This document shows positions 1 to 8,119 of a stretch of 64,000 bases of DNA, one piece after another (the stretch's first letter is position 1; the number at the start of each line of letters is the position of its first letter). Position numbers and translations under genes: made by a program. This DNA is from Gordonia zhenghanii (GTDB lineage Bacteria; Actinomycetota; Actinomycetes; Mycobacteriales; Mycobacteriaceae). Location: NCBI RefSeq assembly GCF_021738965.1, contig NZ_JAKKOQ010000014.1, forward strand, positions 1 to 64,000, written 5' to 3'. Under the pieces are notes generated by a model. It was not told where the DNA came from, searched no databases, and saw nothing but the letters and a program-made list of their open reading frames with translations.

Positions 1-112
1 GAGACCCACCCGCTGGTCGAGCGAAGTCGAGACCCACCCGCTGGTCGAGCGAAGTCGAGACCCACCCGCTGGTCGAGCGAAGTCGAGACCCAAGGTCTCG
101 ACTCCGCTCGAC
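1..112. repeat. Dispersed intergenic repeat array, cluster A (3 direct 28-bp units plus one inverted copy)
   Basis: Three identical 28-bp units begin at 4, 32 and 60, and an inverted, slightly diverged copy follows at 93-112. The shared core is GGTCGAGCGAAGTCGAGACC. The same core recurs at 6081-6212, 13912-14001, 37118-37233, 47729-47902 and 55203-55325, always outside genes. From 120 to 237 the sequence continues with degenerate CTCGCCCCTTCG-type copies and shows no gene. The cluster sits at the 3' end of the HAD phosphatase gene. It is a REP-like element; its function is unknown. Confidence 0.85.
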
Positions 113-237
113 CACTTGACTCCACCCCAGCGATAACGGCGGTCCGCTCGCCTCGCCCCTTCGCCTCGCCCCTTCGACTCGCCCCGCTCGTTCGGGACAG
201 CGTTCCGCTCGACCAGCAGGAAGGACCAGCAGACCGG

Positions 238-1077
238 TCAGAACCAGCGTTCGAGAACCCGCGCGACGCCGTCGTCGGCGTTGGTCCCGGCGACTTCGTC
301 TGCCGCAGCGATGGCGACCGGGTCGCCGTTGCCCATCGCGACGCCGTGCGTGGCCCACCGGAGCATCTCGGCGTCGTTCGGCATGTCGCCGAACGCGACG
401 ACGGACGATCCCGCGACGTCGGTGTTGGCGATCAGCCATTGCAGGCCGGAGGCCTTGTGCACGCCGGGCACGGAGAGCTCGACGAGCCCGGTGTCGATGG
501 AGAACGTGACTTCGGCGAGGTCGGCGATGGGCGGGGTGAGCAACGCCGACATCTCGTGCGAGCTCATTCCCGGTTTACGGGCGAGCAGTTTCACGGCGGG
601 CAGCTCGGTGAGATGGCTGTCGGTGACTTCGACGTGGTCGGGGTTCAGCCAGGCGTGCTCGTATCCGGCCGTCGCGACGAACGACGGGGTCGCCGCGTCG
701 TGCGCCACGCTGCCTGCACGCTCGGCCGCCAGACCGCACCCCGGCACGAGTTCGGTGCACACGGTGCGCAGCGTCTCCAATACGTCGGGTGCGAGTTCGG
801 CAGCGAACAGCACGGCGTCGTCGCGCACGTCGTAGACGATCGCTCCGTTCGCGCAGACCGCGTAGCGCACGGCGGCCGGCGTGCCGACGAGTTGATCTGC
901 GATCTCGGGCACCCACCGTGGCGGACGCCCCGTCGACAGGATCAGCTCGACGCCCGCCTCTGCCGCCCGCACGAGAACCTCGCGGGTGGCCGGTGTGATC
1001 TGGTTGTGGTCGTCGATGAGGGTGCCGTCGACGTCAGAAGCGATCAGCGTGGGCGGGCCGAACCGGTCGCCGCTCAC
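238..1077 (-). CDS. HAD-superfamily Cof-type phosphatase (Rv3813c-like)
   Basis: 279 aa. Cytosolic hydrolase of the Cof/IIB branch of the HAD superfamily, which typically acts on sugar phosphates or small phosphorylated metabolites; the substrate is not predictable here. The nucleophile motif DVDGTL lies at residues 15-20 (Asp15 nucleophile, Asp17 acid/base). A conserved Lys is near residue 208 (VHKASGLQ) and the Mg-binding GDMPND motif starts near 230. Length is normal for the family. The start is GTG at 1077 and overlaps the stop of the upstream acyltransferase by 4 bp (GTGA), so the two are translationally coupled. The same gene order occurs in M. tuberculosis Rv3813c-Rv3816c. Confidence 0.9.
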   Translation of the reverse strand: MSGDRFGPPTLIASDVDGTLIDDHNQITPATREVLVRAAEAGVELILSTGRPPRWVPEIADQLVGTPAAVRYAVCANGAIVYDVRDDAVLFAAELAPDVLETLRTVCTELVPGCGLAAERAGSVAHDAATPSFVATAGYEHAWLNPDHVEVTDSHLTELPAVKLLARKPGMSSHEMSALLTPPIADLAEVTFSIDTGLVELSVPGVHKASGLQWLIANTDVAGSSVVAFGDMPNDAEMLRWATHGVAMGNGDPVAIAAADEVAGTNADDGVARVLERWF

Positions 1078-1835
1078 TCCCCCTGCCGTTTCGCTGCGCG
1101 ACGCGCAGCCTTCTCGCGAGCTTCTGCGTCTTCGATGACGAGCGCCTCCTCTGGTGTCGGTGCGCTGCCGCCGAGCCGGGCGGGCAGCCAGTCAGCGCCT
1201 GCAGGCGCATCCGGATATTCATCTTGTACACGGTGCAGTTGGGCGACCATCGCATCGTGCAGGCGGTGAGTCGCTTCGACGGCGTCGTCGGTGGGATCGA
1301 ACATCAACGGCGCACCGATCCTCGTGTGGATCGGTATGCGCGCACGGCCGATGTTCCGCTCAGTTCCCTTGCTGAGCTGACGCTGCGATCCCCATACGAT
1401 GACCGGGATCACCGGGGCTCCGGACTCGACGGCCATCCGGGCGGCCCCGGTCTTGAACTCTTTCAGTTCGAAGCTTCGGCTGATGGTCGCTTCGGGGTAG
1501 ACGGCGACGAGTTCGCCGTTCCGCAATGCGTCGACTGCGGCCCGGTAGGCGTCGGCTCCGGCTGACCGGTCGACGGGGAGGCTGCCGGTATGGGCGACGA
1601 GGAATCTCGTGATCGGCACGTCGGTCAGTTCGGACTTGACCATGAAACGCGCCCGTCTGCCGCGCTGCCGCAGGGCGAGTCCGACGGGGAGGAAGTCCAC
1701 GTATCCGGTGTGGTTGATCGCCAGCACGCCGCCGCCCTCCGGAATGTTGTCGAGCCCTCCGACGTCCAGGCGGGTCCCCTGCAGCAGCCGGATGCCTGCG
1801 GTGATCGCCTCAAGGGTTCGATACACGGGCTCCAT
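1074..1835 (-). CDS. 1-acyl-sn-glycerol-3-phosphate acyltransferase family protein (PlsC/LPLAT)
   Basis: 253 aa. Member of the LPLAT family, which transfers acyl groups to lysophospholipids or related glycerolipid acceptors at the cytoplasmic membrane. The catalytic NHTGYVD (NHx4D motif) lies at residues 41-47, and the substrate-binding block is VYPEATISRS. No clear membrane-spanning segment is seen, so it is probably peripheral. The C-terminal tail is Ala/Glu/Arg-rich. It overlaps the HAD gene downstream and lies 20 bp after a paralogue, so the three form one operon. It resembles the mycobacterial Rv3814c-Rv3816c group; the exact acyl acceptor is not known. Confidence 0.9.
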   Translation of the reverse strand: MEPVYRTLEAITAGIRLLQGTRLDVGGLDNIPEGGGVLAINHTGYVDFLPVGLALRQRGRRARFMVKSELTDVPITRFLVAHTGSLPVDRSAGADAYRAAVDALRNGELVAVYPEATISRSFELKEFKTGAARMAVESGAPVIPVIVWGSQRQLSKGTERNIGRARIPIHTRIGAPLMFDPTDDAVEATHRLHDAMVAQLHRVQDEYPDAPAGADWLPARLGGSAPTPEEALVIEDAEAREKAARRAAKRQGE

Positions 1836-1855
1836 CGCCGGTGGCCTCCCCTTCG

Positions 1856-2611
1856 TCAGTCTTCGCGCGCTTCGCGCTTACGCGCTTTCGCCTCCGCGTC
1901 GGCGGCGTCCATGGCGTTCGCTTCCTCGAGTGTCGGAGCCCCGCCGCCGCGCGCTGCGGGAACCCAGTACTCGCCGGGCGGGTACGGGCCGTATGCGTCC
2001 TGCATTTCGGTCAGTTTGGCGCGCATCGACTCGTGCAGGCGCGCGGTCAGCTCCGCCGGAGTGCCCTCGGGCTGGATCGGTTCGGCCACGCCGACCATGA
2101 TCTTCGCGCCGGACCGGCCCATGTTCCGCGGATGGCCTTTAGTCCAGATCCGCTGGGCTCCCCACACGATCGTCGGGACCAGCGGAGCACCTGACTCGAG
2201 AGCCATTCGCGCGGCTCCGCTCTTGAACGACTTGAGTTCGAAGCTGCGACTGATGGTCGCCTCGGGGTAGACGCCGACGAGCTCGCCCTGATTGAGATAG
2301 TCGACGGCGTCCTGGTAGCTCTGCGCACCGTTCGCGCGGTCCACCGGAATGTGCTTGAGAGCACGCATCAGCGGACCCCCGACTGCGTTGTCGAAGACTT
2401 CTTTCTTCGCCATGAAGCGGACGTACCGTCTGCCCTGCAGGTATGCGGGGATACCGGCGAAGGTGAAGTCGAGGTAGCCGGTGTGGTTGAACGCGACGAC
2501 GCCTGGGCCGTCGGCCGGCACGTTCTCGACCCCTGAGATGTCGAAGTCAAGCCCCTGCGCGAGCCACAGCATGCGGGCGGTGGACACGACTGACGCGTAC
2601 ACGGGTTCCAT
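1856..2611 (-). CDS. 1-acyl-sn-glycerol-3-phosphate acyltransferase family protein (second paralogue)
   Basis: 251 aa. LPLAT-family acyltransferase, first gene of the acyltransferase-HAD operon. NHTGYLD (NHx4D) is at residues 42-48 and VYPEATISRSFELK is the second conserved block. It is very similar throughout to its downstream neighbour, including the closing APTLEEA segment and charged tail, which suggests tandem duplication. The ATG at 2611 (MEPVY) matches the paralogue's N-terminus exactly (MEPVY). A much longer upstream open frame on this strand is an antisense artefact of the Rieske gene. Its promoter must lie in the ~150 bp shared with the divergent gene at 2762. Confidence 0.9.
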   Translation of the reverse strand: MEPVYASVVSTARMLWLAQGLDFDISGVENVPADGPGVVAFNHTGYLDFTFAGIPAYLQGRRYVRFMAKKEVFDNAVGGPLMRALKHIPVDRANGAQSYQDAVDYLNQGELVGVYPEATISRSFELKSFKSGAARMALESGAPLVPTIVWGAQRIWTKGHPRNMGRSGAKIMVGVAEPIQPEGTPAELTARLHESMRAKLTEMQDAYGPYPPGEYWVPAARGGGAPTLEEANAMDAADAEAKARKREARED

Positions 2612-2761
2612 AGAGGTGATGGTAGCCGGGACGCGCAGGCGGCGACGGTCGGACGTGACCCAGCCGACGCGACCGGCAGCAGCGGGCCGCCGACAGGAAC
2701 CCCGTCGCCTGGCGACGATAAGCTTGTCCGAAAGCAGTCCCCATCGAAAGGCTCCAGCCCC

Positions 2762-4339
2762 GTGCAGATCACGAGCATCGGCCACGCAGGCTTCCACATC
2801 CAGACCGCCGCAGGCTCCATCGTCTGCGATCCCTGGGTGAATCCTGCCTACTTCGCTTCGTGGATCCCGTTCCCGGACAACACCGAGCTCGACTGGAAGA
2901 CCATCGGCGACTGCGACTACCTGTACGTCTCGCATCTGCACCGCGACCATTTCGACGAGCGGAATCTCGTCGAGAACTTCAATAAGGACGCCACCGTCCT
3001 GCTCCCCGACTATCCGGTACCGGATCTCAAGCGCGAACTGGAACGTCTCGGGTTCACCAAGTTCGTCGAGACCGATGACTCGCACAAGCACCGTGTGTCG
3101 GGGCCGAAGGGCGACCTGGACATCATGATCGTCGCGTTGCGGGCTCCGGCCGACGGACCGATCGGCGACTCGGGACTGATCGTCGACGACGGCGAGACCG
3201 TCTGCTTCAACATGAACGACGCCCGCCCGGTGGACCTCGACGTGGTTCGCAACGAGTTCGGTCGCGTCGACGTCCACCTGCTCCAGTACTCGGGCGCCAT
3301 CTGGTACCCGATGGTCTACGACATCCCACGCAAGTCGAAGGCGAACTTCGCGATGCAGAAGCGTCAGCGCGGGATGGACCGTGCGCGCTCGTACATCGAG
3401 CAGGTCGGCGCCACCTGGGTGGTCCCGTCGGCGGGTCCGCCGATGTTCTTGGACGACGACCTGTACTCGTTGAACGACTTCAACACCGGCAGCGACGCCG
3501 ACAAGGCGAGCATCTTCCCCGACCAGGCCGACTTCCTGGAGCAGATGCGGATCCACGGCACCGACGACGGCGTCCGTCATCGCGGCCTGATGATGGTGTC
3601 GGGATCGAGCGTCGAGTTCCGCGGCGACGAGCTGCTCGAACTGTCGCACCCGTACCCGCCCGAGCAGATCTTCGGCGAGGGCAAGAAGGCGTACCTGGAC
3701 TCCATGAAGGCGAAGTTCGCGCCGATCATCGCAGCCGAGAAGGCGACGTGGGCCGCCCCCGACGGCGAACAGCTGCTCCCCCAGTTGAAGTCGCTGTTCG
3801 AGCCGATCATGGCGGCATCGGATCTGATCTCCGACGGGATCGGCTACCCGGTCGGGCTGGTCGTGGGCGACGAGACGTTCGTGCTCGACTTCCCGCAGCG
3901 GACCGTCCGGATGCGCGCGGACGGCGACGGCAAGTACCGCTACGGCTTCCGGATCGCGCCCGAGCTGATCCGCACCGTGTTGCGCGACGACGAACCGGAC
4001 TGGGTCAACACGATCTTCCTGTCGACGCGCTTCACGACATGGCGCATCGGCGGCTACAACGAGTATCTGTACACGTTCTTCAAGTGCCTGTCCGCCGAGC
4101 GGATTGCGTACGCGGACGGCTGGTTCAACGAGGCGCACGACGACGACGCGTCGATCGAGCTGGACGGCTGGAAGATTCAACGTCGCTGCCCACATCTGAA
4201 GGCCGATCTGAGCGCGTTCGGCGTCGTCGAAGGCGAGAAGCTGACGTGCAACCTGCACGGATGGCAGTGGGATCTGGCGAGCGGACGATGCCTGACGTCC
4301 AAGGGGCACGAGCTGCGCTCGGAGCGCCTCGACTCCTGA
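2762..4339 (+). CDS. MBL-fold metallohydrolase with C-terminal Rieske domain (Rv3818-like)
   Basis: 525 aa. The N-terminal metallo-beta-lactamase fold has HLHRDHFDE at residues 58-66, the HxHxDH metal site. The C-terminal ~50 residues form a Rieske-type [2Fe-2S] motif: C476-P-H478 and C496-N-L-H499, the exact C-x-H...C-x2-H spacing. The middle region has no recognised domain. This is the architecture of M. tuberculosis Rv3818, a conserved protein of unknown reaction; CMP-Neu5Ac-hydroxylase-like proteins combine similar domains. It starts at GTG 2762, divergent from the acyltransferase operon. A redox role coupled to hydrolysis is inference. Confidence 0.88.
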   Translation: MQITSIGHAGFHIQTAAGSIVCDPWVNPAYFASWIPFPDNTELDWKTIGDCDYLYVSHLHRDHFDERNLVENFNKDATVLLPDYPVPDLKRELERLGFTKFVETDDSHKHRVSGPKGDLDIMIVALRAPADGPIGDSGLIVDDGETVCFNMNDARPVDLDVVRNEFGRVDVHLLQYSGAIWYPMVYDIPRKSKANFAMQKRQRGMDRARSYIEQVGATWVVPSAGPPMFLDDDLYSLNDFNTGSDADKASIFPDQADFLEQMRIHGTDDGVRHRGLMMVSGSSVEFRGDELLELSHPYPPEQIFGEGKKAYLDSMKAKFAPIIAAEKATWAAPDGEQLLPQLKSLFEPIMAASDLISDGIGYPVGLVVGDETFVLDFPQRTVRMRADGDGKYRYGFRIAPELIRTVLRDDEPDWVNTIFLSTRFTTWRIGGYNEYLYTFFKCLSAERIAYADGWFNEAHDDDASIELDGWKIQRRCPHLKADLSAFGVVEGEKLTCNLHGWQWDLASGRCLTSKGHELRSERLDS

Positions 4340-4387
4340 GCCCGACTCGAGGCCAGAACTGATGAAGCACCCGACATCGACGGAGCC

Positions 4388-5035
4388 GTGGTGACCGGTG
4401 ACGCGCCCGGAGGTGCCGACCGTCGGTCTTACGGCGGCCGGTCGCTCGCGGACCGCCGCGCCGACCGCCGCGACAGGTTCCGTGCGGCAGGCCTCGAATT
4501 GTTCGGCACCGTCGGCTTCGCGCGGACGACGATCTCGGCCCTGTGCGCCGAGGCCGGTCTCTCGCGCCGCCAGTTCTATGAGGAGTACTCGGGCAGCGAA
4601 GAGCTGATGGTCGAGATCTACGACGAGATCCAGTCGACCACGCGTGACCGGGTCGCAGAAGCCGTCCGCGCCGCAGACCACTCGGACGTCGACGCCGTCG
4701 CACACGCAGCGATGACCGCGTACATCGACACCGTCGCCACCGATCCGCGGTCGGTCCGATGCCTGTTCGTGGAGGCAGGCGGCATCTCCGAGACGATGGA
4801 GAAGCATCGGATATCCGGGCGCGACGAATGGTCGGCGTATCTGGCCGAGGTGATCGGGATCTTGCCGACCGCGAGCAGTCGGCGGATCGACTACGGCGCG
4901 ACTGCGTTCATCGGTTCACTGACCGCGGTGATCCATCGGTGGGCGACCTCGGACGATCGACCCGACCACGACGAGATCGTCGCACTGCTCGCACGTCAGT
5001 TGGTGCAGCTGGCGACCGAGGGCGCCTCCGCCTGA
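4388..5035 (+). CDS. TetR/AcrR family transcriptional regulator
   Basis: 215 aa. The N-terminal TetR helix-turn-helix spans about residues 25-70 (RAAGLELFGTVGFARTT, then LSRRQFYEEYSG), followed by an all-helical ligand-binding domain. GTG codons at 4388 and 4391 are both usable. It lies 48 bp after the Rieske-MBL gene and may be co-transcribed with it. The ligand and targets are unknown. Confidence 0.88.
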   Translation: MVTGDAPGGADRRSYGGRSLADRRADRRDRFRAAGLELFGTVGFARTTISALCAEAGLSRRQFYEEYSGSEELMVEIYDEIQSTTRDRVAEAVRAADHSDVDAVAHAAMTAYIDTVATDPRSVRCLFVEAGGISETMEKHRISGRDEWSAYLAEVIGILPTASSRRIDYGATAFIGSLTAVIHRWATSDDRPDHDEIVALLARQLVQLATEGASA

Positions 5036-5105
5036 GCGTCGCCTGCGCCGGTTCGCGACCACTCCGCCCGTCCTGGCGATAGGGGTTACCGCGTGATACA
5101 TTTAC

Positions 5106-5266
5106 GCGCGTGTGAGACGAGGGCGTCTCACACGCGCAGGTCGTCGTGCTTCTCACCGACGACCCGACAGACTCGATCCGGGTGGAATCGGGGCTCTTGG
5201 GAGGGAGCCACTCGGATCGTCGAAGCGCGGCACGGATGGGGGTACGTCCCGCTCCGTGTCGCGCTT
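5106..5266. other. Three consecutive stem-loops in a 252-bp gap (structured RNA or bidirectional terminator candidate)
   Basis: The gap 5036-5287 between convergent tetR and CPBP genes holds no convincing gene. Stem 1 is a perfect 14-bp inverted repeat (5106-5119 with 5124-5137, loop AGGG). Stem 2 has outer arms CGATCCG (5174-5180) and CGGATCG (5213-5219) enclosing GGCTC/GAGCC (5192-5196, 5205-5209). Stem 3 pairs 5223-5236 with 5253-5266 (13 of 14 pairs) and is followed by CCCCCTTCTTC. No long U tract follows stem 1. It could be a terminator series, a protein-binding site or a small RNA. Confidence 0.5.
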
Positions 5267-5287
5267 CCCCCTTCTTCGAGCCTCCCC

Positions 5288-6055
5288 TCACAGGCCGAGC
5301 CAGCCCAGATGATCCCTGAGCAGGGCGTACCCCGCGAACGCGATGATGTCGATGACTGCGTGCGCGACGATCAACGGCCACAGTCGGTTCGTCTTCTGAT
5401 ACCAGCGACCGAACACGAGCCCCATCACGACGTTGCCGAGCCCGCCGCCGATCCCTTGGTACAAGTGATAACCGCCGCGCAGAAGCGACGATGCGATCAG
5501 GCTCGTGCCGTCGCGCACCCCCAACTGCTTGAGCCGAACCATCAGATAGCCGACGACGATCACCTCTTCGGCCACCGCGTTGCCGACCGCGACGAGACAC
5601 AGCAACACCAGCCGCCACCAGGTCGTGTCCCCCGAAGTCGGCGACAGTTGCGCGTTGACACCGAAGGCGGACGCTGCGGCGACGAGCGCGAGACCCGGCA
5701 GTCCGATGAGGGCGGCCAGGCCGAGTCCGGGCGGCACATCACGCGCGGCGAATCTACCCATGCCGATCGCCGACGGGCGGAAACCGCTGCGCCACAAAAG
5801 ATAGACGCCCAGCGCACCGATCGCGAACAGTCTCACGATCCGCAGCGACTCACGGAGCACGTCGATCACGGCATTCGACGACGTCTCCGGATTGAGCGCG
5901 ACCGTCGTCTCCGCGACACCCGCTCCGAGTTGCATCTCGATCAGCGACAAGATCGCGTACAGCGCAGAGAACCCGAAGGTGAAGATCCCGACGAGGACCA
6001 TCTCCACGATGATCGCCCGTCGCTCGGAGCGATCGTCCACTCGAGTCACCTGCAC
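5288..6055 (-). CDS. CPBP family intramembrane glutamic endopeptidase (CAAX protease-like)
   Basis: About 255 aa from GTG 6055. Multi-pass membrane protein of the CPBP/Abi family. The conserved motifs are present in order: EEVIVVGYLMVR (paired Glu plus Arg), RGGYHLYQG (His) and HAVIDI (His...Asp). Seven or so hydrophobic segments are visible. The frame stays open to a TTG at 6121, but that extension encodes the dispersed repeat, so the true start is probably GTG 6055 or 6049. Bacterial members are linked to prenyl-protein processing, bacteriocin immunity or signalling; the substrate here is unknown. Confidence 0.82.
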   Translation of the reverse strand: MQVTRVDDRSERRAIIVEMVLVGIFTFGFSALYAILSLIEMQLGAGVAETTVALNPETSSNAVIDVLRESLRIVRLFAIGALGVYLLWRSGFRPSAIGMGRFAARDVPPGLGLAALIGLPGLALVAAASAFGVNAQLSPTSGDTTWWRLVLLCLVAVGNAVAEEVIVVGYLMVRLKQLGVRDGTSLIASSLLRGGYHLYQGIGGGLGNVVMGLVFGRWYQKTNRLWPLIVAHAVIDIIAFAGYALLRDHLGWLGL

Positions 6056-6080
6056 CGTGTCAGAGTACGGGTCGCGGGTG

Positions 6081-6212
6081 GGATCTCGACTCCGCTCGAT
6101 CAGCGGGCGGAGCTCGATCAACAGGTATCTCGACTCCGCTCGATCAGCGGGTGGGGCTCGATCAACGGGTATCTCGACTCCGCTCGATCGGCGGGTGGGG
6201 GCCGGCTCGATC
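6081..6212. repeat. Dispersed repeat cluster C, three 44-bp tandem units
   Basis: Units begin at 6081, 6125 and 6169 (period 44). Each carries TCTCGACTCCGCTCGATCAG, the reverse-complement form of the core at position 1, followed by a GCTCGATCAAC spacer that is itself a partial copy. The array lies between the CPBP gene start and the 3' end of the DUF2470 gene and continues as degenerate copies to about 6229. Confidence 0.82.
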
Positions 6213-6229
6213 AGCGTGGAGCGGTTGGA

Positions 6230-6991
6230 TCAGCAGAAGGACTGGTGATCGAGTTCGGGGTGTAGGGCGAGGGCCTGGAGAGCAGCCGAGAGATCGGCGA
6301 CGCGGCTGACGGGGCGGCTGAACGGGAGGCGGACGTCCGAGTCCGAATCGGCGGACTCGACGCGGAAGGTCAGCCCGAAGCGATCGAGACGGAGCGGACG
6401 GATGCGCCCGCAGCGCAACGCGGGCGGGATCCGACGTGCCAGTTGGTGGATGAGGTCGGCGTGATCGCTCTCGAGGTGACTGAGCCAGTCGGCCTCGTAC
6501 GCCCAGAAGATATCGGGTTCCGCGCAGGCGAGTTCGTCGACGGCCACCGCACCCGCACCGGTCGCGGTGGCGATGACCGCCGTCGCCAATGCCATGCGGA
6601 CCATCGAGTACCCGTGTCCGATGTCGAGCAGCCGCTCGTCGGGATGATCGCCCGCGATCTCGACCGCCAACTCGCGCTGCAGCTCGGTCGGGACCTCGTG
6701 CAACGATCCGGTCAACCACACCAGCGACCGCACGCGCTCACGCAGTTGCAGTGGGGCACAGTCGATCACCTCGACGACCGCCGACGACTCGTCGCCCTCG
6801 ACCGCGACGGTGAGCGCGGGCGCCTCATCGGCGACGAGCAGGAAGGCGTCGCCCTCGAAGAGGTGGATCATCGCCACTGCGTCACAAGCGTCCGAGACGT
6901 TCGAACCGTCCACCGAGAGCGTTCCGCCCTGCGCCCGACGGCAGGCCGTCTGGATCATCTCGGCGTCGCATGGGGCAACGATCGTGGCCAT
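6230..6991 (-). CDS. DUF2470 domain-containing protein (Rv3839-like), probably iron-regulated
   Basis: 253 aa. The C-terminal half carries the DUF2470 pattern seen at the ends of HugZ-type haem-utilisation proteins (HLESDHADLIHQLARRI), preceded by a pyridoxamine-oxidase-like region. It matches M. tuberculosis Rv3839 (258 aa) in size and position between pheA and bfrB. ATG 6991 is chosen because GGAGGATCCT provides a well-spaced ribosome binding site; an ATG at 7006 is also in frame. Two iron-box-like sequences lie 70-108 bp upstream. Rv3839 is known as an IdeR-repressed gene, so low-iron induction is expected. Catalysis has not been shown for the family member. Confidence 0.85.
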   Translation of the reverse strand: MATIVAPCDAEMIQTACRRAQGGTLSVDGSNVSDACDAVAMIHLFEGDAFLLVADEAPALTVAVEGDESSAVVEVIDCAPLQLRERVRSLVWLTGSLHEVPTELQRELAVEIAGDHPDERLLDIGHGYSMVRMALATAVIATATGAGAVAVDELACAEPDIFWAYEADWLSHLESDHADLIHQLARRIPPALRCGRIRPLRLDRFGLTFRVESADSDSDVRLPFSRPVSRVADLSAALQALALHPELDHQSFC

Positions 6992-7060
6992 AGGATCCTC
7001 CAGCATCTTCTTCGGACATCGAATGCCGCCGACATCGGCCGCCTCGACGTAGCCGACCTT

Positions 7061-7099
7061 GTTATGTAGGCAACCCTAACTTATGTATACCTAACCTAG
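7061..7099 (-). promoter_or_regulatory. Tandem DtxR/IdeR-type iron-box-like operators upstream of the DUF2470 gene
   Basis: Compared with the IdeR/DtxR consensus TTAGGTTAGSCTAACCTAA, 7081-7099 (TTATGTATACCTAACCTAG) matches at 14 of 19 positions. 7061-7079, read on the minus strand, matches at about 12 of 19. They sit next to each other in an AT-rich stretch between the divergent DUF2470 gene and pheA. This placement fits iron-dependent repression of the DUF2470 gene, as known for Rv3839. The match is by eye. Confidence 0.6.
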
Positions 7100-7194
7100 T
7101 TCGTGATGGCCGCCACGTCAACGCTTGAACTCACGGCGAGCACCCTGAATTCACTGCGAGCACATCGAATCCAGTGCTCGACTACTGTGGAGTC

Positions 7195-8118
7195 GTGCCA
7201 GTCTTCGCTTACTTCGGCCCCGCGGGCACCTTCACCGAAATGGCTCTCGACGCGATCCTCGCGACGCGTTCCGACGCCGACTCCGCCGACAAGCGCGCGC
7301 TCTCGAGCCCGCTCGCGGTGATCGCCGCCGTCCGTGCAGGCGAGGCCGACTTCGGTTGCGTGCCGATCGAGAGCTCGCTGGAGGGCGCCGTCCCGGCAAC
7401 CATGGACGCGCTCGTCCCCCAAGGCGGGCAGCCTCGCGTCCAGGCATACGCCGAGGTCGCCCTCGACATCGCGTTCACTGTCGCCGCGCGCGAACCGACG
7501 TCCGCCGATACGGTGACGACGATCGCGGCCTATCCGGTGGCATCCGCACAGGTCCGCCGCAGCGTCGCCGAGCAGTTCCCGAACGCCGAATTCGTGATCG
7601 CGACGTCGAACGCCGCCGCGGCGGCCGACGTCGCCGCCGGTAGCGCCGACGCTGCAGTGACCACGGCGGCCGCCGCGCGCCTGCACGGCCTCGTGTCGCT
7701 GGCCGACGGGGTCGCCGACTCCGACGACGCCGTGACCCGCTTCCTGCTTCTCGGTCCGCCCGGGCCGCCGACCCCCGCGACGGACGCGGACCGCACCAGC
7801 GTCATCCTCGATCTCCCGAACACCCCGGGAAGTCTGGTAGCGGCGATGAACGAGTTCGCCATGCGCGACATCGACCTCACTCGCATCGAATCGCGCCCCC
7901 GCGGCTCCGGAGCACCGGGGCAGTACCGCTTCTATCTCGACGCGCGGGGGCACGTGAACGACGCGGCCGTCGGCGAGGCACTGCGCGCGCTGCACCGAAC
8001 CGCCGAGAACGTCGTCTACCTCGGGTCGTGGCCCATCGCCCGAGGCACAGCGTCTCTGCCGCCCGACCACCGCGAATCCCACGAATGGTTCGCCCGCCTA
8101 CTGGAAGGGGACGACTGA
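7195..8118 (+). CDS. pheA: Prephenate dehydratase
   Basis: 307 aa from GTG 7195. Converts prephenate to phenylpyruvate in phenylalanine synthesis (cytosolic). It starts with the family signature VFAYFGPAGTFTEMAL. The catalytic-domain TxRF equivalent is VTRFLLLG near residue 180. A C-terminal ACT domain (NTPGSLVAAMNEFAMRDIDL, then RIESRP) gives Phe feedback control. A GTG at 7174 is in frame, but 7195 gives the conserved N-terminus and follows GGAG. It is followed 1 bp later by the phosphatase gene, the same pair as Rv3838c-Rv3837c. Confidence 0.95.
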   Translation: MPVFAYFGPAGTFTEMALDAILATRSDADSADKRALSSPLAVIAAVRAGEADFGCVPIESSLEGAVPATMDALVPQGGQPRVQAYAEVALDIAFTVAAREPTSADTVTTIAAYPVASAQVRRSVAEQFPNAEFVIATSNAAAAADVAAGSADAAVTTAAAARLHGLVSLADGVADSDDAVTRFLLLGPPGPPTPATDADRTSVILDLPNTPGSLVAAMNEFAMRDIDLTRIESRPRGSGAPGQYRFYLDARGHVNDAAVGEALRALHRTAENVVYLGSWPIARGTASLPPDHRESHEWFARLLEGDD

Positions 8119-8119
8119 C

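Noticed and set aside
2612..4807. Upstream extension of the second acyltransferase to 983 codons
   Set aside because: The extension is antisense to the Rieske-MBL and tetR genes; the conserved protein begins at ATG 2611.
4908..5618. 236-codon minus-strand frame across the tetR end and CPBP end
   Set aside because: Arg-rich shadow composition and overlap with two well-supported genes.
6056..6121. TTG 6121 as the start of the CPBP protease
   Set aside because: The added codons translate the tandem repeat; GTG 6055 or 6049 gives a normal N-terminus.
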